Shown piece after piece: positions 26,039 through 35,429 of a stretch of DNA of 64,000 nt. Origin of the DNA: an uncultured Pelagibacteraceae bacterium (lineage in GTDB: Bacteria; Pseudomonadota; Alphaproteobacteria; Pelagibacterales; Pelagibacteraceae); contig CACHPE010000006.1 of the NCBI GenBank assembly GCA_902581605.1, forward strand, positions 1 through 64,000, given 5' to 3'. The notes below the pieces were generated by a model, which was not told the DNA's origin, ran no database searches, and worked only from the letters and a program-made list of their open reading frames with translations. Each line of letters opens with the position of its first letter. Position 1 is the first letter of the stretch. A program made the position numbers and the translations under genes.

Positions 26039-27883
26039 ATGAAAAAAATTACCCTCACATGTGCTCATGCAATAGTTAAATATTTAATTGCTCAAAAAAT
26101 ATTAATTAATGGCAAAAAAGAACCTTTATTTCCAGGTGTCTTTGGAATTTTTGGACATGGAAATGTAGCCTGCTTAGGTCAAGCATTAGAGGAAAATCAA
26201 AAAGAACTTCCAACATATAGAGGGCATCATGAGCAAAATATGGCTCTTACAGGAATTGGTTATGCGAGAGCAAAAAGAAGACAACAAATTTTTGTAGCGA
26301 CATCCTCTGTTGGACCTGGAGCAACAAATATGGTTACAGCTGCAGCAGTTGCTATGAGCAATAGATTACCAATTTTATTTTTACCTGGTGACACTTATGC
26401 AAATAGAATGCCAGATCCAGTACTGCAACAAGTTGAACAATTTAACAACCCAAGCATTACTGCAAATGATGCTTTCAAACCAGTTACGAGATATTTTGAT
26501 CGTATCACTAGACCTGAACAAATAATTCAATCATTTCAAATAGCAGTTCAGACAATGTTAGATCCTGCTGATTGTGGTCCTGCTTGTATTTCATTGAGTC
26601 AAGATATCCAAGGCCAAACTTTTGATTATCCAGCAGAATTTTTTCAAGAAAAAGTTCACACAATTCGAAGACCAAGACCAGATGAATTTCAAATTAAAGA
26701 AGCAGCTGATAAAATTAAATCTTCAAAAAATCCAATAATAATATCTGGAGGTGGAGTATTTTATTCAGATGCAATGGAAGAATTGAGTCAGTTTGCAATT
26801 AAACACAACATCCCAGTTACACAAACTGTAATGGGCTACTCAACAATGAAGCGAGACCATTCTCATTTTGCAGGTCAAATTGGAGGCCTGGGAGGAAAAA
26901 ATACAAATACATTAGCAAAAGAAACTGATCTTGCCATTGCGGTTGGAACAAAACTTGCTGATTTTACAACAGGATCATGGGCAAATTTTGAAAACGAAAA
27001 TTTCAAATTAGTTTCTATTAATGTATCAAGATATGATGCTAATAAACATTTAGCACAAGCAGTTGTTGGAGATGCAAAAGTTTCATTAACTGAACTTTCT
27101 CAAGCCTTAGGTGATTGGAAAGTAGGAGAAGATTGGAATAAAAAATCTCAAATTGAGCTTAAGTCATGGAATGAACATATAGATAAAGAGAGTGCCCCGA
27201 CTAATCAGGAAGTCCCAAGTTATGTCCAAGCAATTGGTTCGATCTATAGAAATTCTGATCCAACAGATATTGCAGTTACAGCTGCAGGAGGTTTAGTTGG
27301 TGAGGTAATTCAAGTTTGGAGACCAAGAGAACTCAATACTCATGAAACAGAATGGGGTTTTAGTTGTATGGGTTATGAAATTTCTGGAGCTTTGGGAATT
27401 AAAATGGCAAATCCAGATAAAGAAGTAATTTCTTTTGTAGGAGATGGATCTTATCTATTAAATAATACTGACATTTATTCTTCGGTTATCACAAAAAATA
27501 AATTGATTATAATTGTTTGCGATAACGGAGGCTTTGCAGTTATTAATCGATTACAATTATTTAAAGGTGGTAAAGAGTACAACAACTTATTAAAGAGTTC
27601 TAATACACCTGGCTTAGTTGATGTAGATTTTGCAAAACATGCGGAAAGTATGGGTGCAAAATCTGAACACGTTACTTCACTTTCAGATCTTGAGGCTGCA
27701 TTTAAGAGAGCAAAAGCATCTGATGTGACTTATGTTATTTCAATTAAAACTCATGCTTACAAATGGGTTGAAGGTTCATCTTTTTGGGATAGCCCTACAC
27801 TCGAAGTTCCAACCACTAAAGAGAATGAAGAAGCTTTAAAACTTTATAAAGAAGGAAAAGATAAACAAAGACAAGGCGTATAA
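26039..27883 (+). CDS. iolD: Trihydroxycyclohexanedione hydrolase IolD
   Basis: A 614-residue thiamine-diphosphate enzyme. The substrate end PLFPGVFGIFGHGNVACLGQ, GHHEQNMALTGIGYA with the catalytic Glu, and the ThDP/Mg motif SFVGDGSYLLNNTDIY are all present, with VCDNGGFAVINRLQ after it. IolD opens the inositol ring (diketone to 5-deoxyglucuronate), the third step after IolG and IolE. It is the first gene of a forward unit with a Gfo/Idh dehydrogenase (7 bp gap) and a hydroxyacid dehydrogenase. Needs thiamine, which ties it to the TPP-controlled uptake gene at 48481. Confidence 0.95.
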   Translation: MKKITLTCAHAIVKYLIAQKILINGKKEPLFPGVFGIFGHGNVACLGQALEENQKELPTYRGHHEQNMALTGIGYARAKRRQQIFVATSSVGPGATNMVTAAAVAMSNRLPILFLPGDTYANRMPDPVLQQVEQFNNPSITANDAFKPVTRYFDRITRPEQIIQSFQIAVQTMLDPADCGPACISLSQDIQGQTFDYPAEFFQEKVHTIRRPRPDEFQIKEAADKIKSSKNPIIISGGGVFYSDAMEELSQFAIKHNIPVTQTVMGYSTMKRDHSHFAGQIGGLGGKNTNTLAKETDLAIAVGTKLADFTTGSWANFENENFKLVSINVSRYDANKHLAQAVVGDAKVSLTELSQALGDWKVGEDWNKKSQIELKSWNEHIDKESAPTNQEVPSYVQAIGSIYRNSDPTDIAVTAAGGLVGEVIQVWRPRELNTHETEWGFSCMGYEISGALGIKMANPDKEVISFVGDGSYLLNNTDIYSSVITKNKLIIIVCDNGGFAVINRLQLFKGGKEYNNLLKSSNTPGLVDVDFAKHAESMGAKSEHVTSLSDLEAAFKRAKASDVTYVISIKTHAYKWVEGSSFWDSPTLEVPTTKENEEALKLYKEGKDKQRQGV

Positions 27884-27889
27884 ACCTTT

Positions 27890-29044
27890 ATGAATAAAAT
27901 TTTTAAGGTCGGTCTTATAGGCTGTGGTCATATTGCTGAGACATACTTTAGGGGGCAACAATATTTTAATAATTTTAAAATAATTGCATGTGCAGATATT
28001 GATCAAAAAGCATCCGATAAATGTGCAAAATTATATAATATTAAATCTAAAACAGTTTCAGAAATTTTAAAAGACAATGAAATAGAAGTTATTTTAAACT
28101 TAACAATTCCACAATCTCATTATTCAGTCTCAAAAAAAGTTTTGACTTCAGGTAAACATGTTTATTCAGAAAAACCATTAGCAACTTATTTTGCAAAAGG
28201 TAAAGAACTCGTCTCACTAGCAAAAAAAAATAAACTTTATCTTGGAAATGCTCCAGATACATTTTTAGGTGGTGGAATTCAAAAAGCTCGAGAATTAATT
28301 GACTCTGATTTGATTGGAGAGATTAAATTGGGTAATGCCATTTTTGCATTTCCAGGAGTAGAGTCTTTTCATCCGAAACCTGAGTCATGGTATAAAAAAG
28401 AAGGAGGTCCAGTAATAGATATGGGACCGTACTTTTTTACAACCTTAGTAAATTTACTTGGACCAGCAAAACAAGTGCAAGGAAGAACATTAACAGCTTT
28501 TAAAAAAAGAATTTATGGAGCGGGTCCAAAAAAAAATAAATCATTTAAAGTTGAAACTCCTACAACATACTTAGCAACAATCCAATTTCACAGCGGTGCT
28601 ATAATTCAAGTAACACTATCTTTTGATGTAATTAATCATCAAAGAAATCACATGGAGCTTTATGGCACAAAGGGATCGATTATTGTTCCAGATCCTAATA
28701 TGTTTGGTGGTTCTGTTTTTATTTCTGTTACAGAAGGTGGAAAATGGGGTGAACATAAAACAGATAAGATGCATTTAGGAAAAATAAACATAACTTCTTC
28801 TAGTGGAAGATCAAATGAAGCTGCTACTAATGCGAATTATAGGAGCGTTGGTTTATCTGAAATGTTATATTCTATTCAGAAAAATAAAAAGCACAGGTGT
28901 TCAGGTGATTTATCTTTACATGTATTAGATATAATCGAGTCAACCATGAGGGCAGCAAATAGTGGAATTCCTCAAAAAATACAAACAAAATGTGATAGAC
29001 CAAAAAAATTTACCGAAGAAGAAGTAAAAAAAATTTTAATTTAG
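27890..29044 (+). CDS. Gfo/Idh/MocA family oxidoreductase
   Basis: A 384-residue protein with Rossmann loop GLIGCGHIAETY, ILNLTIPQSHYSV and the catalytic lysine in YSEKPLATYFAKG. VIDMGPYFFTTLVNLLG supplies the second-domain aspartate. It is longer than IolG, with extra C-terminal length ending KFTEEEVKKILI. It probably oxidises an inositol isomer or its derivative, being between iolD and a 2-hydroxyacid dehydrogenase, but the substrate is unknown. The stop overlaps the next GTG start by one base. Confidence 0.85.
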   Translation: MNKIFKVGLIGCGHIAETYFRGQQYFNNFKIIACADIDQKASDKCAKLYNIKSKTVSEILKDNEIEVILNLTIPQSHYSVSKKVLTSGKHVYSEKPLATYFAKGKELVSLAKKNKLYLGNAPDTFLGGGIQKARELIDSDLIGEIKLGNAIFAFPGVESFHPKPESWYKKEGGPVIDMGPYFFTTLVNLLGPAKQVQGRTLTAFKKRIYGAGPKKNKSFKVETPTTYLATIQFHSGAIIQVTLSFDVINHQRNHMELYGTKGSIIVPDPNMFGGSVFISVTEGGKWGEHKTDKMHLGKINITSSSGRSNEAATNANYRSVGLSEMLYSIQKNKKHRCSGDLSLHVLDIIESTMRAANSGIPQKIQTKCDRPKKFTEEEVKKILI

Positions 29045-30066
29045 TGTCAAAACCAATTGTTATATCTGATCCTTTCCCAAGAACACTGGACCTGATTTTT
29101 ACGAAAAAAAAATTAATAGAATTGAAAACAAAATATAAGGTTTTAATAGCACCTGATAAAAAAAAAAGACAATTTTATGAAAACTATATTGATAAGGCTA
29201 CTTTCATTATGGGTCAGCCAGACTTAGATAAAAAAATTTTGTCAAAAGCAAAAAAATTGAAAGCAATAATCAATGTTGAAAGTAATTTTATGAATAATGT
29301 TGATTATGTTTATTGTGCTAAAAAGGGAATCCATGTAATTGCAACTTCCCCGGTGTTTTCAAATCCTGTCGCTGAAATTGCATTAGGAATGACACTTTCT
29401 CTATTAAGGAATATTCATAATGCTCATTTTGATTTTGTAAAAGGTAAAGAAAAATATGGGTTAGAAAGCAATTTAAAAGCATCTTTATTATCAAGAAAAA
29501 AAATTGGATTACTGGGTTTTGGTGATTTAGCTAAATCTTTATATCCAATGTTACTTCCATTTACTAAAGATATAAACGTTTATGACCCATGGTTATCAAA
29601 GAGTAAAATTAAAAGCTTCGGATTTAAACCTGTTAGTTTAAATCAAATGTTTAAAACATGTGAAATTATCTATGTTTTAGCCGCTGTAACAACTAAGAAT
29701 AAAAATTTAGTTAATAAAAATTTAATTAACAAAATGAAACCTAACTCACTATTCATATTGATGAGTCGAGCAGCAGTTGTAAATTTTAAAGATTTAATCG
29801 ATAGAGTTAAAAAGGGAGATATTTATGTAGCTACTGATGTATTTCCTGTGGAACCAGTGAGAAAAAATGACCCAATTAGGAAAGTCAAAAATATTTTGTT
29901 TTCAGCACATAGAGCAGGAGCTTTGACAGAGGCCTTTTATAGTATGGGGGATATTGTTTTAAAGGACATGCATCTAATTTCAAAAAATTTAAAACCAAAA
30001 TTTTGCAAAAAAGCTGAATTGAAAACAGTACGATTATTGGCCTCAAAACCAGTTGCAATTAATTGA
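29044..30066 (+). CDS. D-2-hydroxyacid dehydrogenase-like protein
   Basis: A 340-residue protein starting with GTG (TAGTG overlap with the previous stop). Coenzyme loop IGLLGFGDLAKSLYP, MSRAAVVNFKDLIDRVKKG and VFPVEPVRKNDPIRKV match the family, and the catalytic histidine is in FSAHRAGALTEAF. The catalytic arginine region is the less usual SRAAV. Likely oxidises or reduces a 2-keto/hydroxy acid made downstream of the ring-opening step. The next ABC genes begin 22 bp on. Confidence 0.8.
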   Translation: MSKPIVISDPFPRTLDLIFTKKKLIELKTKYKVLIAPDKKKRQFYENYIDKATFIMGQPDLDKKILSKAKKLKAIINVESNFMNNVDYVYCAKKGIHVIATSPVFSNPVAEIALGMTLSLLRNIHNAHFDFVKGKEKYGLESNLKASLLSRKKIGLLGFGDLAKSLYPMLLPFTKDINVYDPWLSKSKIKSFGFKPVSLNQMFKTCEIIYVLAAVTTKNKNLVNKNLINKMKPNSLFILMSRAAVVNFKDLIDRVKKGDIYVATDVFPVEPVRKNDPIRKVKNILFSAHRAGALTEAFYSMGDIVLKDMHLISKNLKPKFCKKAELKTVRLLASKPVAIN

Positions 30067-30088
30067 TATTTTAATAATTTTATAAATT

Positions 30089-30838
30089 ATGTCGGCAACT
30101 ACCAATCCACTCTTAGAAGCTAAAGGGATAACAAAATATTTTGGAACTATTACTGCATTAGAAAATGTTAACTTAAAAGTTCATGCTGGAGAATGTTTGG
30201 GTGTAGTTGGAGATAACGGAGCAGGAAAATCAACTTTAATGAAAGTTTTGTCTGGACTTTATAAACCAAGTGCAGGTTCTTTATTTTTCCAAGGCAAAGA
30301 AGAAATATTAGAAAGTCCAAGAGACTCTCAAAATTTAGGTTTAGAAATGGTTTATCAAGATCTTGCTTTAGCAGGTAATTTACCTATTGGTGAAAATATT
30401 TTTTTAGGAAGAGAGCCAACAAAAAATTTAGGATTTTTAAAACTATTAGATTTTAGTAAAATTAAAGAGTTAACTAATGCTCATTTAGATAAGTTAAAAA
30501 TAAATGTTAAAAGTGCCGATCAAAAAGTAGAGGAACTTTCAGGTGGTCAAAGACAAGCTGTGGCAATCGCAAGATCAACAGCCTTTAATGCTAAAGTAGT
30601 AATTATGGATGAACCGACTGCAGCATTAGCAATCAAAGAAGTGGGTAAAGTTTTAGATCTTATTAATAGTTTAAAAAAAACAGGTGTTGGAGTAATTGTT
30701 ATAAGTCATAGAATGGATGATATATTTACAGTATGTGACAGAGTGATGGCTTTATTTCAAGGAACTAATTTTGCAGAAGCCAACCTATCAAGTACATCTA
30801 GAGATGAAGTGATTGGGTGGATTATGGGAAAAAAATAA
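30089..30838 (+). CDS. Sugar ABC importer ATPase (CUT2, single domain)
   Basis: A 249-residue ATPase with Walker A GDNGAGKST, signature ELSGGQRQAVAIARS, Walker B VVIMDEPTAAL and ISHRMDDIF. CUT2 ATPases such as RbsA normally carry two fused ATPase halves; this is a single half (FrcA-like), so it probably works as a homodimer. It is followed by the permease with a 2 bp gap and the binding protein. Confidence 0.93.
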   Translation: MSATTNPLLEAKGITKYFGTITALENVNLKVHAGECLGVVGDNGAGKSTLMKVLSGLYKPSAGSLFFQGKEEILESPRDSQNLGLEMVYQDLALAGNLPIGENIFLGREPTKNLGFLKLLDFSKIKELTNAHLDKLKINVKSADQKVEELSGGQRQAVAIARSTAFNAKVVIMDEPTAALAIKEVGKVLDLINSLKKTGVGVIVISHRMDDIFTVCDRVMALFQGTNFAEANLSSTSRDEVIGWIMGKK

Positions 30839-30840
30839 AT

Positions 30841-31854
30841 ATGGAAGATAAAGATAAAAAAATTGTAAGTCTTCATTTGAAACTAATGCCATATTTAGAA
30901 AAATATGGAATTCTTCTTTTATTAGTAATTATGATTTTGGTTATGCACATTTTGCAACCAGATGTTTTTTTATCTTGGAGAAATGTAACTAACGTTTTTA
31001 AACAAATATCTTGGCAGTCAATGTTAGCCTTGGGAGTATTTATGGTAATTGTGACTGCTGGGATAGATCTTTCGGTCGGTTCAATCATGATGTTATCATT
31101 AATGATATTGGCTGTTGTTGCTAAAGCTGGAGCGCCTTGGTACATTGTAGTTATTACACCTTTGATTGCAGGGTTTTTATGTGGTCTATTTAATGGCCTA
31201 GGTATTACCTTACTTCGCATGCCACATCCTTTTATAATGACTTTAGGTACTCTTTATATATTTAGAGGAACTGGAAACTTAATTTCTGGCGGAACCCCAA
31301 TAAGTGGTTTTACAGATGAAGTTAGGTACCTCGGTCATGGAAGAATTGATCTTCAATGGTTAGGATTAGAAAAATCGCAATACCTTCCAGTAAGTTTAGT
31401 ATTAATTGCTATTGTATATATAATTTTTTGGATTTTTTTAAATCATAGCAAAACTGGAAAATGGATTTATGCAATCGGAGGAAATCCAAATGCTGCTAGA
31501 GCATCTGGAATAAATGTTAACAAAATTTTAGTTATAGTTTACTCACTATGTGGATTTCTATCAGGTATTGGTGCTTTAATTTTAGCAGGCAGAACTGACT
31601 CAGGTTATCCCAACGCTGGACTTCAATCTGAACTCGATGCGATCGCTGCATGTATAATTGGAGGAGCAAGTTTTTTTGGTGGAAGAGGTACAGTTCTAGG
31701 AGTATTTGCAGGTGTAATGATAATGGGAATTCTGAGAAACGGTCTCAATTTGATGGATGTTAGTTCTTTTTGGCAGCAAGTTTTGATAGGTTCCATAATA
31801 GTTCTTGCAGTTTATGTAGACGTATTAAGAAGAGATTTGGGAACTAGAAAATAA
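30841..31854 (+). CDS. Sugar ABC permease (RbsC-like)
   Basis: A 337-residue permease (counted from ATG at 30841, which sits two bases after the ATPase stop; an upstream ATG at 30817 in frame would overlap the ATPase). It has ITAGIDLSVGSIMMLSL, MPHPFIMTLGTLYIFRGTGN and IGGASFFGGRGTVLGVFAG, the usual RbsC blocks. Length is normal, in contrast to the interrupted permease at 41300. It forms the channel for the system with ATPase 30089 and binding protein 31973. Confidence 0.92.
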   Translation: MEDKDKKIVSLHLKLMPYLEKYGILLLLVIMILVMHILQPDVFLSWRNVTNVFKQISWQSMLALGVFMVIVTAGIDLSVGSIMMLSLMILAVVAKAGAPWYIVVITPLIAGFLCGLFNGLGITLLRMPHPFIMTLGTLYIFRGTGNLISGGTPISGFTDEVRYLGHGRIDLQWLGLEKSQYLPVSLVLIAIVYIIFWIFLNHSKTGKWIYAIGGNPNAARASGINVNKILVIVYSLCGFLSGIGALILAGRTDSGYPNAGLQSELDAIAACIIGGASFFGGRGTVLGVFAGVMIMGILRNGLNLMDVSSFWQQVLIGSIIVLAVYVDVLRRDLGTRK

Positions 31855-31972
31855 ATTATATATATTTACACGCCTTAGTTGTATTCAAAATTGTCTTAGC
31901 ACACTTATAAATAGTTGAACTCTTCTGAATTTTTTTATTTAATTTAGCTTTAAATAACAATAGGGGAAATAA

Positions 31973-32905
31973 ATGAAAAACTTAACTAGAAAAATTGTTG
32001 TTTTTTTTACAGCAATTTTTTTATCGATCAGTATAGGTTCAGTCTCTTTTGCTGATGGACATGGTAAAAAAATTCTATTCAGTATTAAAGGTCCTGGATC
32101 AGGAAATCCTTTTTGGGCATCTGTAACAAAAGGTGCTGAAGAGGAAGCTAAAAAACTAGGTGTTAAATTAATTTTAATTGCACCTCCACAAGAAGGAGAT
32201 GTTCAGGCACAGATAAATCAAGTAGAGGACCAACTGGCAAAAGGTGTTGATGCTTTAGCGCTCGCACCAGGAGATCCAAATGCTTTTGCTCCGATCGTTG
32301 ATGATGCGATTAAGAGTGGAGTTCCGGTAGTATTTGTTGATACAAAAGGAATAAATGAAGGAGTAACTTTTATTGGAACAAACAACATGAATGGTGCAGA
32401 GTTAGCTGCAAAATTTATATGTGATAAAACTCCTAAAGGTTCAGATGTTGCAATTTTAACTGGTATTGAGTCACAATCTACAGCGTTGTTAAGAAGAGAT
32501 GGTGCAATAAAAGGTTTTAAAAATTGTGGATTGAACATTGTTGCAACTCAAACTGCTGAGTGGGACACTGCGAAAGGTAGATCTGTAACTGAGTCGATTA
32601 TTTTAAAAAATCCAAATATTAAAGCAATATTTGCTTCAAATGATAATATGGGCTTAGGTGCTATGCAGGCTCTTAAAGATGCAGACATGAATGATGTTGT
32701 TGTAGTAGGATTTGATGCTACTCCAGATGCAGCTACAAGTATCTTAAAAGGAGAGATGACAGCAACAATTGCTCAGTTTTCTTATAACATGGGTGCATAT
32801 GGGGTTAAATATGCTCTTGAATTAGCTAATGGTGGAAGTATTGATCCAAATATCGATACAGGAACGCAATTAGTAACAAAAGAAAACGCTAACGATTTTA
32901 AATAA
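31973..32905 (+). CDS. Periplasmic sugar-binding protein (RbsB-like)
   Basis: A 310-residue binding protein with a signal peptide (KIVVFFTAIFLSISIGSVSF, cleaved near SFA-DG). Family blocks GPGSGNPFWASVTKGAEEE, ALAPGDPNAFAPIVDDAI, VVFVDTKGI and VGFDATPDAATSILKG are typical of RbsB/ribose-type proteins. Preceded by 118 bp without genes and a strong ribosome site (AGGGGA). It is followed by an intrinsic terminator, then a mutarotase and ribokinase, so it sits as the last gene of the ABC operon and the most abundantly made. Confidence 0.93.
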   Translation: MKNLTRKIVVFFTAIFLSISIGSVSFADGHGKKILFSIKGPGSGNPFWASVTKGAEEEAKKLGVKLILIAPPQEGDVQAQINQVEDQLAKGVDALALAPGDPNAFAPIVDDAIKSGVPVVFVDTKGINEGVTFIGTNNMNGAELAAKFICDKTPKGSDVAILTGIESQSTALLRRDGAIKGFKNCGLNIVATQTAEWDTAKGRSVTESIILKNPNIKAIFASNDNMGLGAMQALKDADMNDVVVVGFDATPDAATSILKGEMTATIAQFSYNMGAYGVKYALELANGGSIDPNIDTGTQLVTKENANDFK

Positions 32906-32925
32906 TCATTAGATAATAAAATATT

Positions 32926-32960
32926 AAAAAGGGTGGAATTTAATTCCACCCTTTTTTTTT
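32926..32960 (+). terminator. Intrinsic terminator after RbsB-like gene
   Basis: A perfect GGGTGGAA/TTCCACCC stem with a 5-base loop (32931-32951) followed by a run of ten T. It lies 25 bp after the binding-protein stop, ahead of the mutarotase gene, and partially separates the ABC genes from the mutarotase-kinase pair. Confidence 0.93.
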
Positions 32961-32978
32961 ATGTAATATAATATTTTA

Positions 32979-33440
32979 ATGTTAATAAATATTAATCCAG
33001 TTTTAAGCCCCGAATTATTATTTCATCTAAGATCTATGGGTCATGGAGAAAAATTAATTTTAGCTGATGCGAATTTTCCTGCTAATACTTCAAATGATAA
33101 GGTAATAAGATTAGATGGAGTTGGTATTAAAGAAGCAGCCTCAGCAATTCTCTCAGTTTTTCCTCTTGATAGTTTTATTGTTACGCAAGGTGGATCTCCA
33201 GCTTTGAGAATGGAAGTGGATGATCAACCAGATGAATTAACAGAGACGCATAAGGAATTTATTGATGTCGTTAAAAATGTTTCTGGAGAAAATTGGAAAG
33301 TTGGTTCAATATCTAGACAAAATTTTTATGAAGAAGCAAAAAAAGCATACTGCATAGTTACAACTACAGATGCTAGACCTTTTGGATGTTTTGTTTTGAC
33401 AAAAGGTGTAATTTTACCAGATGGCAAGGTTTGGTCATAA
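32979..33440 (+). CDS. Sugar mutarotase, RbsD/FucU family (FucU-like)
   Basis: A 153-residue protein closer to FucU (L-fucose mutarotase) than to RbsD: start LININPVLSPELLFHLRSMG with the catalytic-type MGHGEKLILADANFP, then VIRLDGVGIKEAASAIL and TTTDARPFGCFVLTKGV. It interconverts the anomers of an imported sugar so the kinase can use them. It stands just after the terminator of the binding-protein gene and 10 bp before the ribokinase gene, so it acts with them. Ribose and fucose are both plausible. Confidence 0.85.
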   Translation: MLININPVLSPELLFHLRSMGHGEKLILADANFPANTSNDKVIRLDGVGIKEAASAILSVFPLDSFIVTQGGSPALRMEVDDQPDELTETHKEFIDVVKNVSGENWKVGSISRQNFYEEAKKAYCIVTTTDARPFGCFVLTKGVILPDGKVWS

Positions 33441-33450
33441 AATTTAACAA

Positions 33451-34362
33451 ATGAAATCTATTTCTATATTAGGAGTTTTTGTAGCAGATTTGTGTTTTAT
33501 TGGAGATAGAATTCCCAGCAAAGGTCAAACAATTTTAGGAAAAAAACATGTAGTAGGTCCAGGTGGAAAAGGATCAAATCAAGCAATTGCAGCTGCTAGA
33601 TTAAATGGAGATGTAAGTTTTATTACCAAAGTTGGTAAAGATAGTCATTCTGAAATGGCATATAATCTTTATAGGGAAGCTGGAGTAAAAACTCATTCAA
33701 TTATTCAGGATGAAAAACTTTTTACAGGAGTTGCTGGTATCATGATCGATAAAGATGGAAACAATGCAATCAATGTTGTTTCTGGAGCGGCTGAACATTT
33801 ATTTGCTGAAGATATAGATAATAAAGTTGAAACAATTAAAAATTCAGAAATATTTTTGACACAAATGGAAACTCCTGATGAAATTACTATTTACGCATTA
33901 AAAAAAGCAAAAGAACATAAATGTATAACTATTTTAAATCCTGCCCCAGCACGTAAAATTGATGAGGATATTTTTAAAATAATAGATTTTTTTACACCCA
34001 ATGAAACAGAAGCTGAATTCTATTTAAATAAAAAAATTGAAACAAGTGAAGATATAAAAAACTCAGCTAATGAGTTGTTAAAAAAGGGTATAAAAAATGT
34101 GATTATTACTTTAGGTGAAAAAGGTATTTATTTCGCAAACGGAAAAGAAAACTTTTTCTTGGAAGCTTATAAACTAAAACAACCTGTAATAGATACCACA
34201 GGAGCAGGAGACGCTTTTAATGGAGCTTTTGCGGTCGGTTTAGCAAATGACCTAGATATAAAAGAGGCTTTATCATTCGCAAATAAAGTTGCAGGTATTT
34301 CAACGACAAGATTAGGTGCTGCTTCATCTATGCCTTTTGCTAAAGAACTAAAAGATAATTAA
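33451..34362 (+). CDS. rbsK: Ribokinase-like PfkB sugar kinase
   Basis: A 303-residue PfkB-family kinase. GPGGKGSNQAIAAARLNG near residues 38-55 is the ribokinase substrate mark, LNPAPARKID lies mid-chain and DTTGAGDAFNGAFAVGLA carries the catalytic aspartate. With the upstream mutarotase and RbsB-like importer it suggests ribose uptake and phosphorylation to ribose 5-phosphate. It is not obviously IolC, which would be longer and fused to another domain. Ends 2 bp before the stop of the PdxA2-like gene on the other strand. Confidence 0.88.
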   Translation: MKSISILGVFVADLCFIGDRIPSKGQTILGKKHVVGPGGKGSNQAIAAARLNGDVSFITKVGKDSHSEMAYNLYREAGVKTHSIIQDEKLFTGVAGIMIDKDGNNAINVVSGAAEHLFAEDIDNKVETIKNSEIFLTQMETPDEITIYALKKAKEHKCITILNPAPARKIDEDIFKIIDFFTPNETEAEFYLNKKIETSEDIKNSANELLKKGIKNVIITLGEKGIYFANGKENFFLEAYKLKQPVIDTTGAGDAFNGAFAVGLANDLDIKEALSFANKVAGISTTRLGAASSMPFAKELKDN

Positions 34363-34364
34363 AT

Positions 34365-35360
34365 CTAATTCTTTTTATTTTCAGCCATTGATAATGCAAT
34401 TTTAAATGAGTTTAAAATCGGAGCTAGATTAGCCTCATTTTTTCCTGCAATAGCAAATGCTGATCCATGTGCAGTAGTAGTTACTGGTACGGTCAATCCA
34501 CCTTGAACTGTAACTCCTCTATCGAAACCAAATGCTTTAAGACCAGATTGTAACGCGTCATGATACATACCAACCATACAATCATGATTTTTATTTTTAT
34601 AGGCTACGACAAAAGAGGTATCGCATGGCAGTGGCCCATCAACGTTGTAACCAAGTTTTTTTGCTTCCTCAATTGCAGGAATGATTTCGTCTTTTTCTTC
34701 TGTACCAAACTCAGCGTGTGGATTTAGAGCTTGAATAGCAATTCTAGGATTTTTAACACCATTCAACTTCATAACCTCATTTATTAATTTTATAGGCTTC
34801 ATGATATTTTCTTTAGTAATATGTTGAGCAACTTCTTTTATTGGAATATGAGAAGTTACTCTTGCTGTCCAAAAATTATCTATTACATTAAACTCACAAC
34901 AAAAACTATTTACTTCAAGTTTTTCAGCCATTAACTGTAACTCATCTGAATGTTTATTGCCTCCAAGTTTTAAACTTGTCTTATTCATTGGCGCAAAATT
35001 AATTGCATCTATTTTTTTTTCTTTAGCAAGAGTTAAAGCTAAATCTAAAGCTTCCAATACACTTTCGCCAGATTCTTTTGATGGTTCAGATAATTTATAT
35101 TTATGATTTTTTCCTTTAGAAATATCTAATAAAAATCTATTTGATTTATCAAAATTTACTTCATTAAAATTTTCTACAACATTTATATTATGTGAAATTC
35201 CTGTAATACTATTTCCACTTTCAAATACTTGCTTTTCACCAATTATGACGACGTTTGCTTTTTTTGTCATCTCATCATTTAAAAGCTTTGAAATTAACTC
35301 TGGTCCAATCCCAGCTGGATCACCAAGTAGAAGAGCAATGTTAGATTTATTTTCAGTCAT
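34365..35360 (-). CDS. PdxA2-like 4-phospho-hydroxyacid dehydrogenase
   Basis: A 331-residue NAD-dependent dehydrogenase of the PdxA family. Start LLLGDPAGIGPELISKLL, ARVTSHIPIKEV, LNPHAEFGTEEKDEI, GPLPCDTSFV and MYHDALQSGLKAFGF provide the conserved metal-binding histidines. Normal PdxA has NPHAGE and MYHDQGLIPLK; the differences point to the PdxA2 group, which oxidises and decarboxylates 4-phosphorylated tetronates. Divergent from tctC (69 bp), so its cargo may be a C4 acid sugar imported by the TctCBA system. No DUF1537 kinase, the usual partner of PdxA2, lies in the window. Confidence 0.85.
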   Translation of the reverse strand: MTENKSNIALLLGDPAGIGPELISKLLNDEMTKKANVVIIGEKQVFESGNSITGISHNINVVENFNEVNFDKSNRFLLDISKGKNHKYKLSEPSKESGESVLEALDLALTLAKEKKIDAINFAPMNKTSLKLGGNKHSDELQLMAEKLEVNSFCCEFNVIDNFWTARVTSHIPIKEVAQHITKENIMKPIKLINEVMKLNGVKNPRIAIQALNPHAEFGTEEKDEIIPAIEEAKKLGYNVDGPLPCDTSFVVAYKNKNHDCMVGMYHDALQSGLKAFGFDRGVTVQGGLTVPVTTTAHGSAFAIAGKNEANLAPILNSFKIALSMAENKKN

Positions 35361-35429
35361 TTTTTTCTTTACGTCTTGTAGCAGATTATGTTTAAATTAT
35401 TAAATATAAATTAACTAAAGAGGGAAATA

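Noticed and set aside
33451-34362. Annotation as IolC (inositol pathway kinase)
   Set aside because: GPGGKGSNQ motif and short length match ribokinase; it sits behind a mutarotase and RbsB-like importer.
34365-35360. Annotation as PdxA of vitamin B6 synthesis
   Set aside because: NPHAEF and MYHDALQSG differ from PdxA, and the neighbour is a carboxylate transporter.
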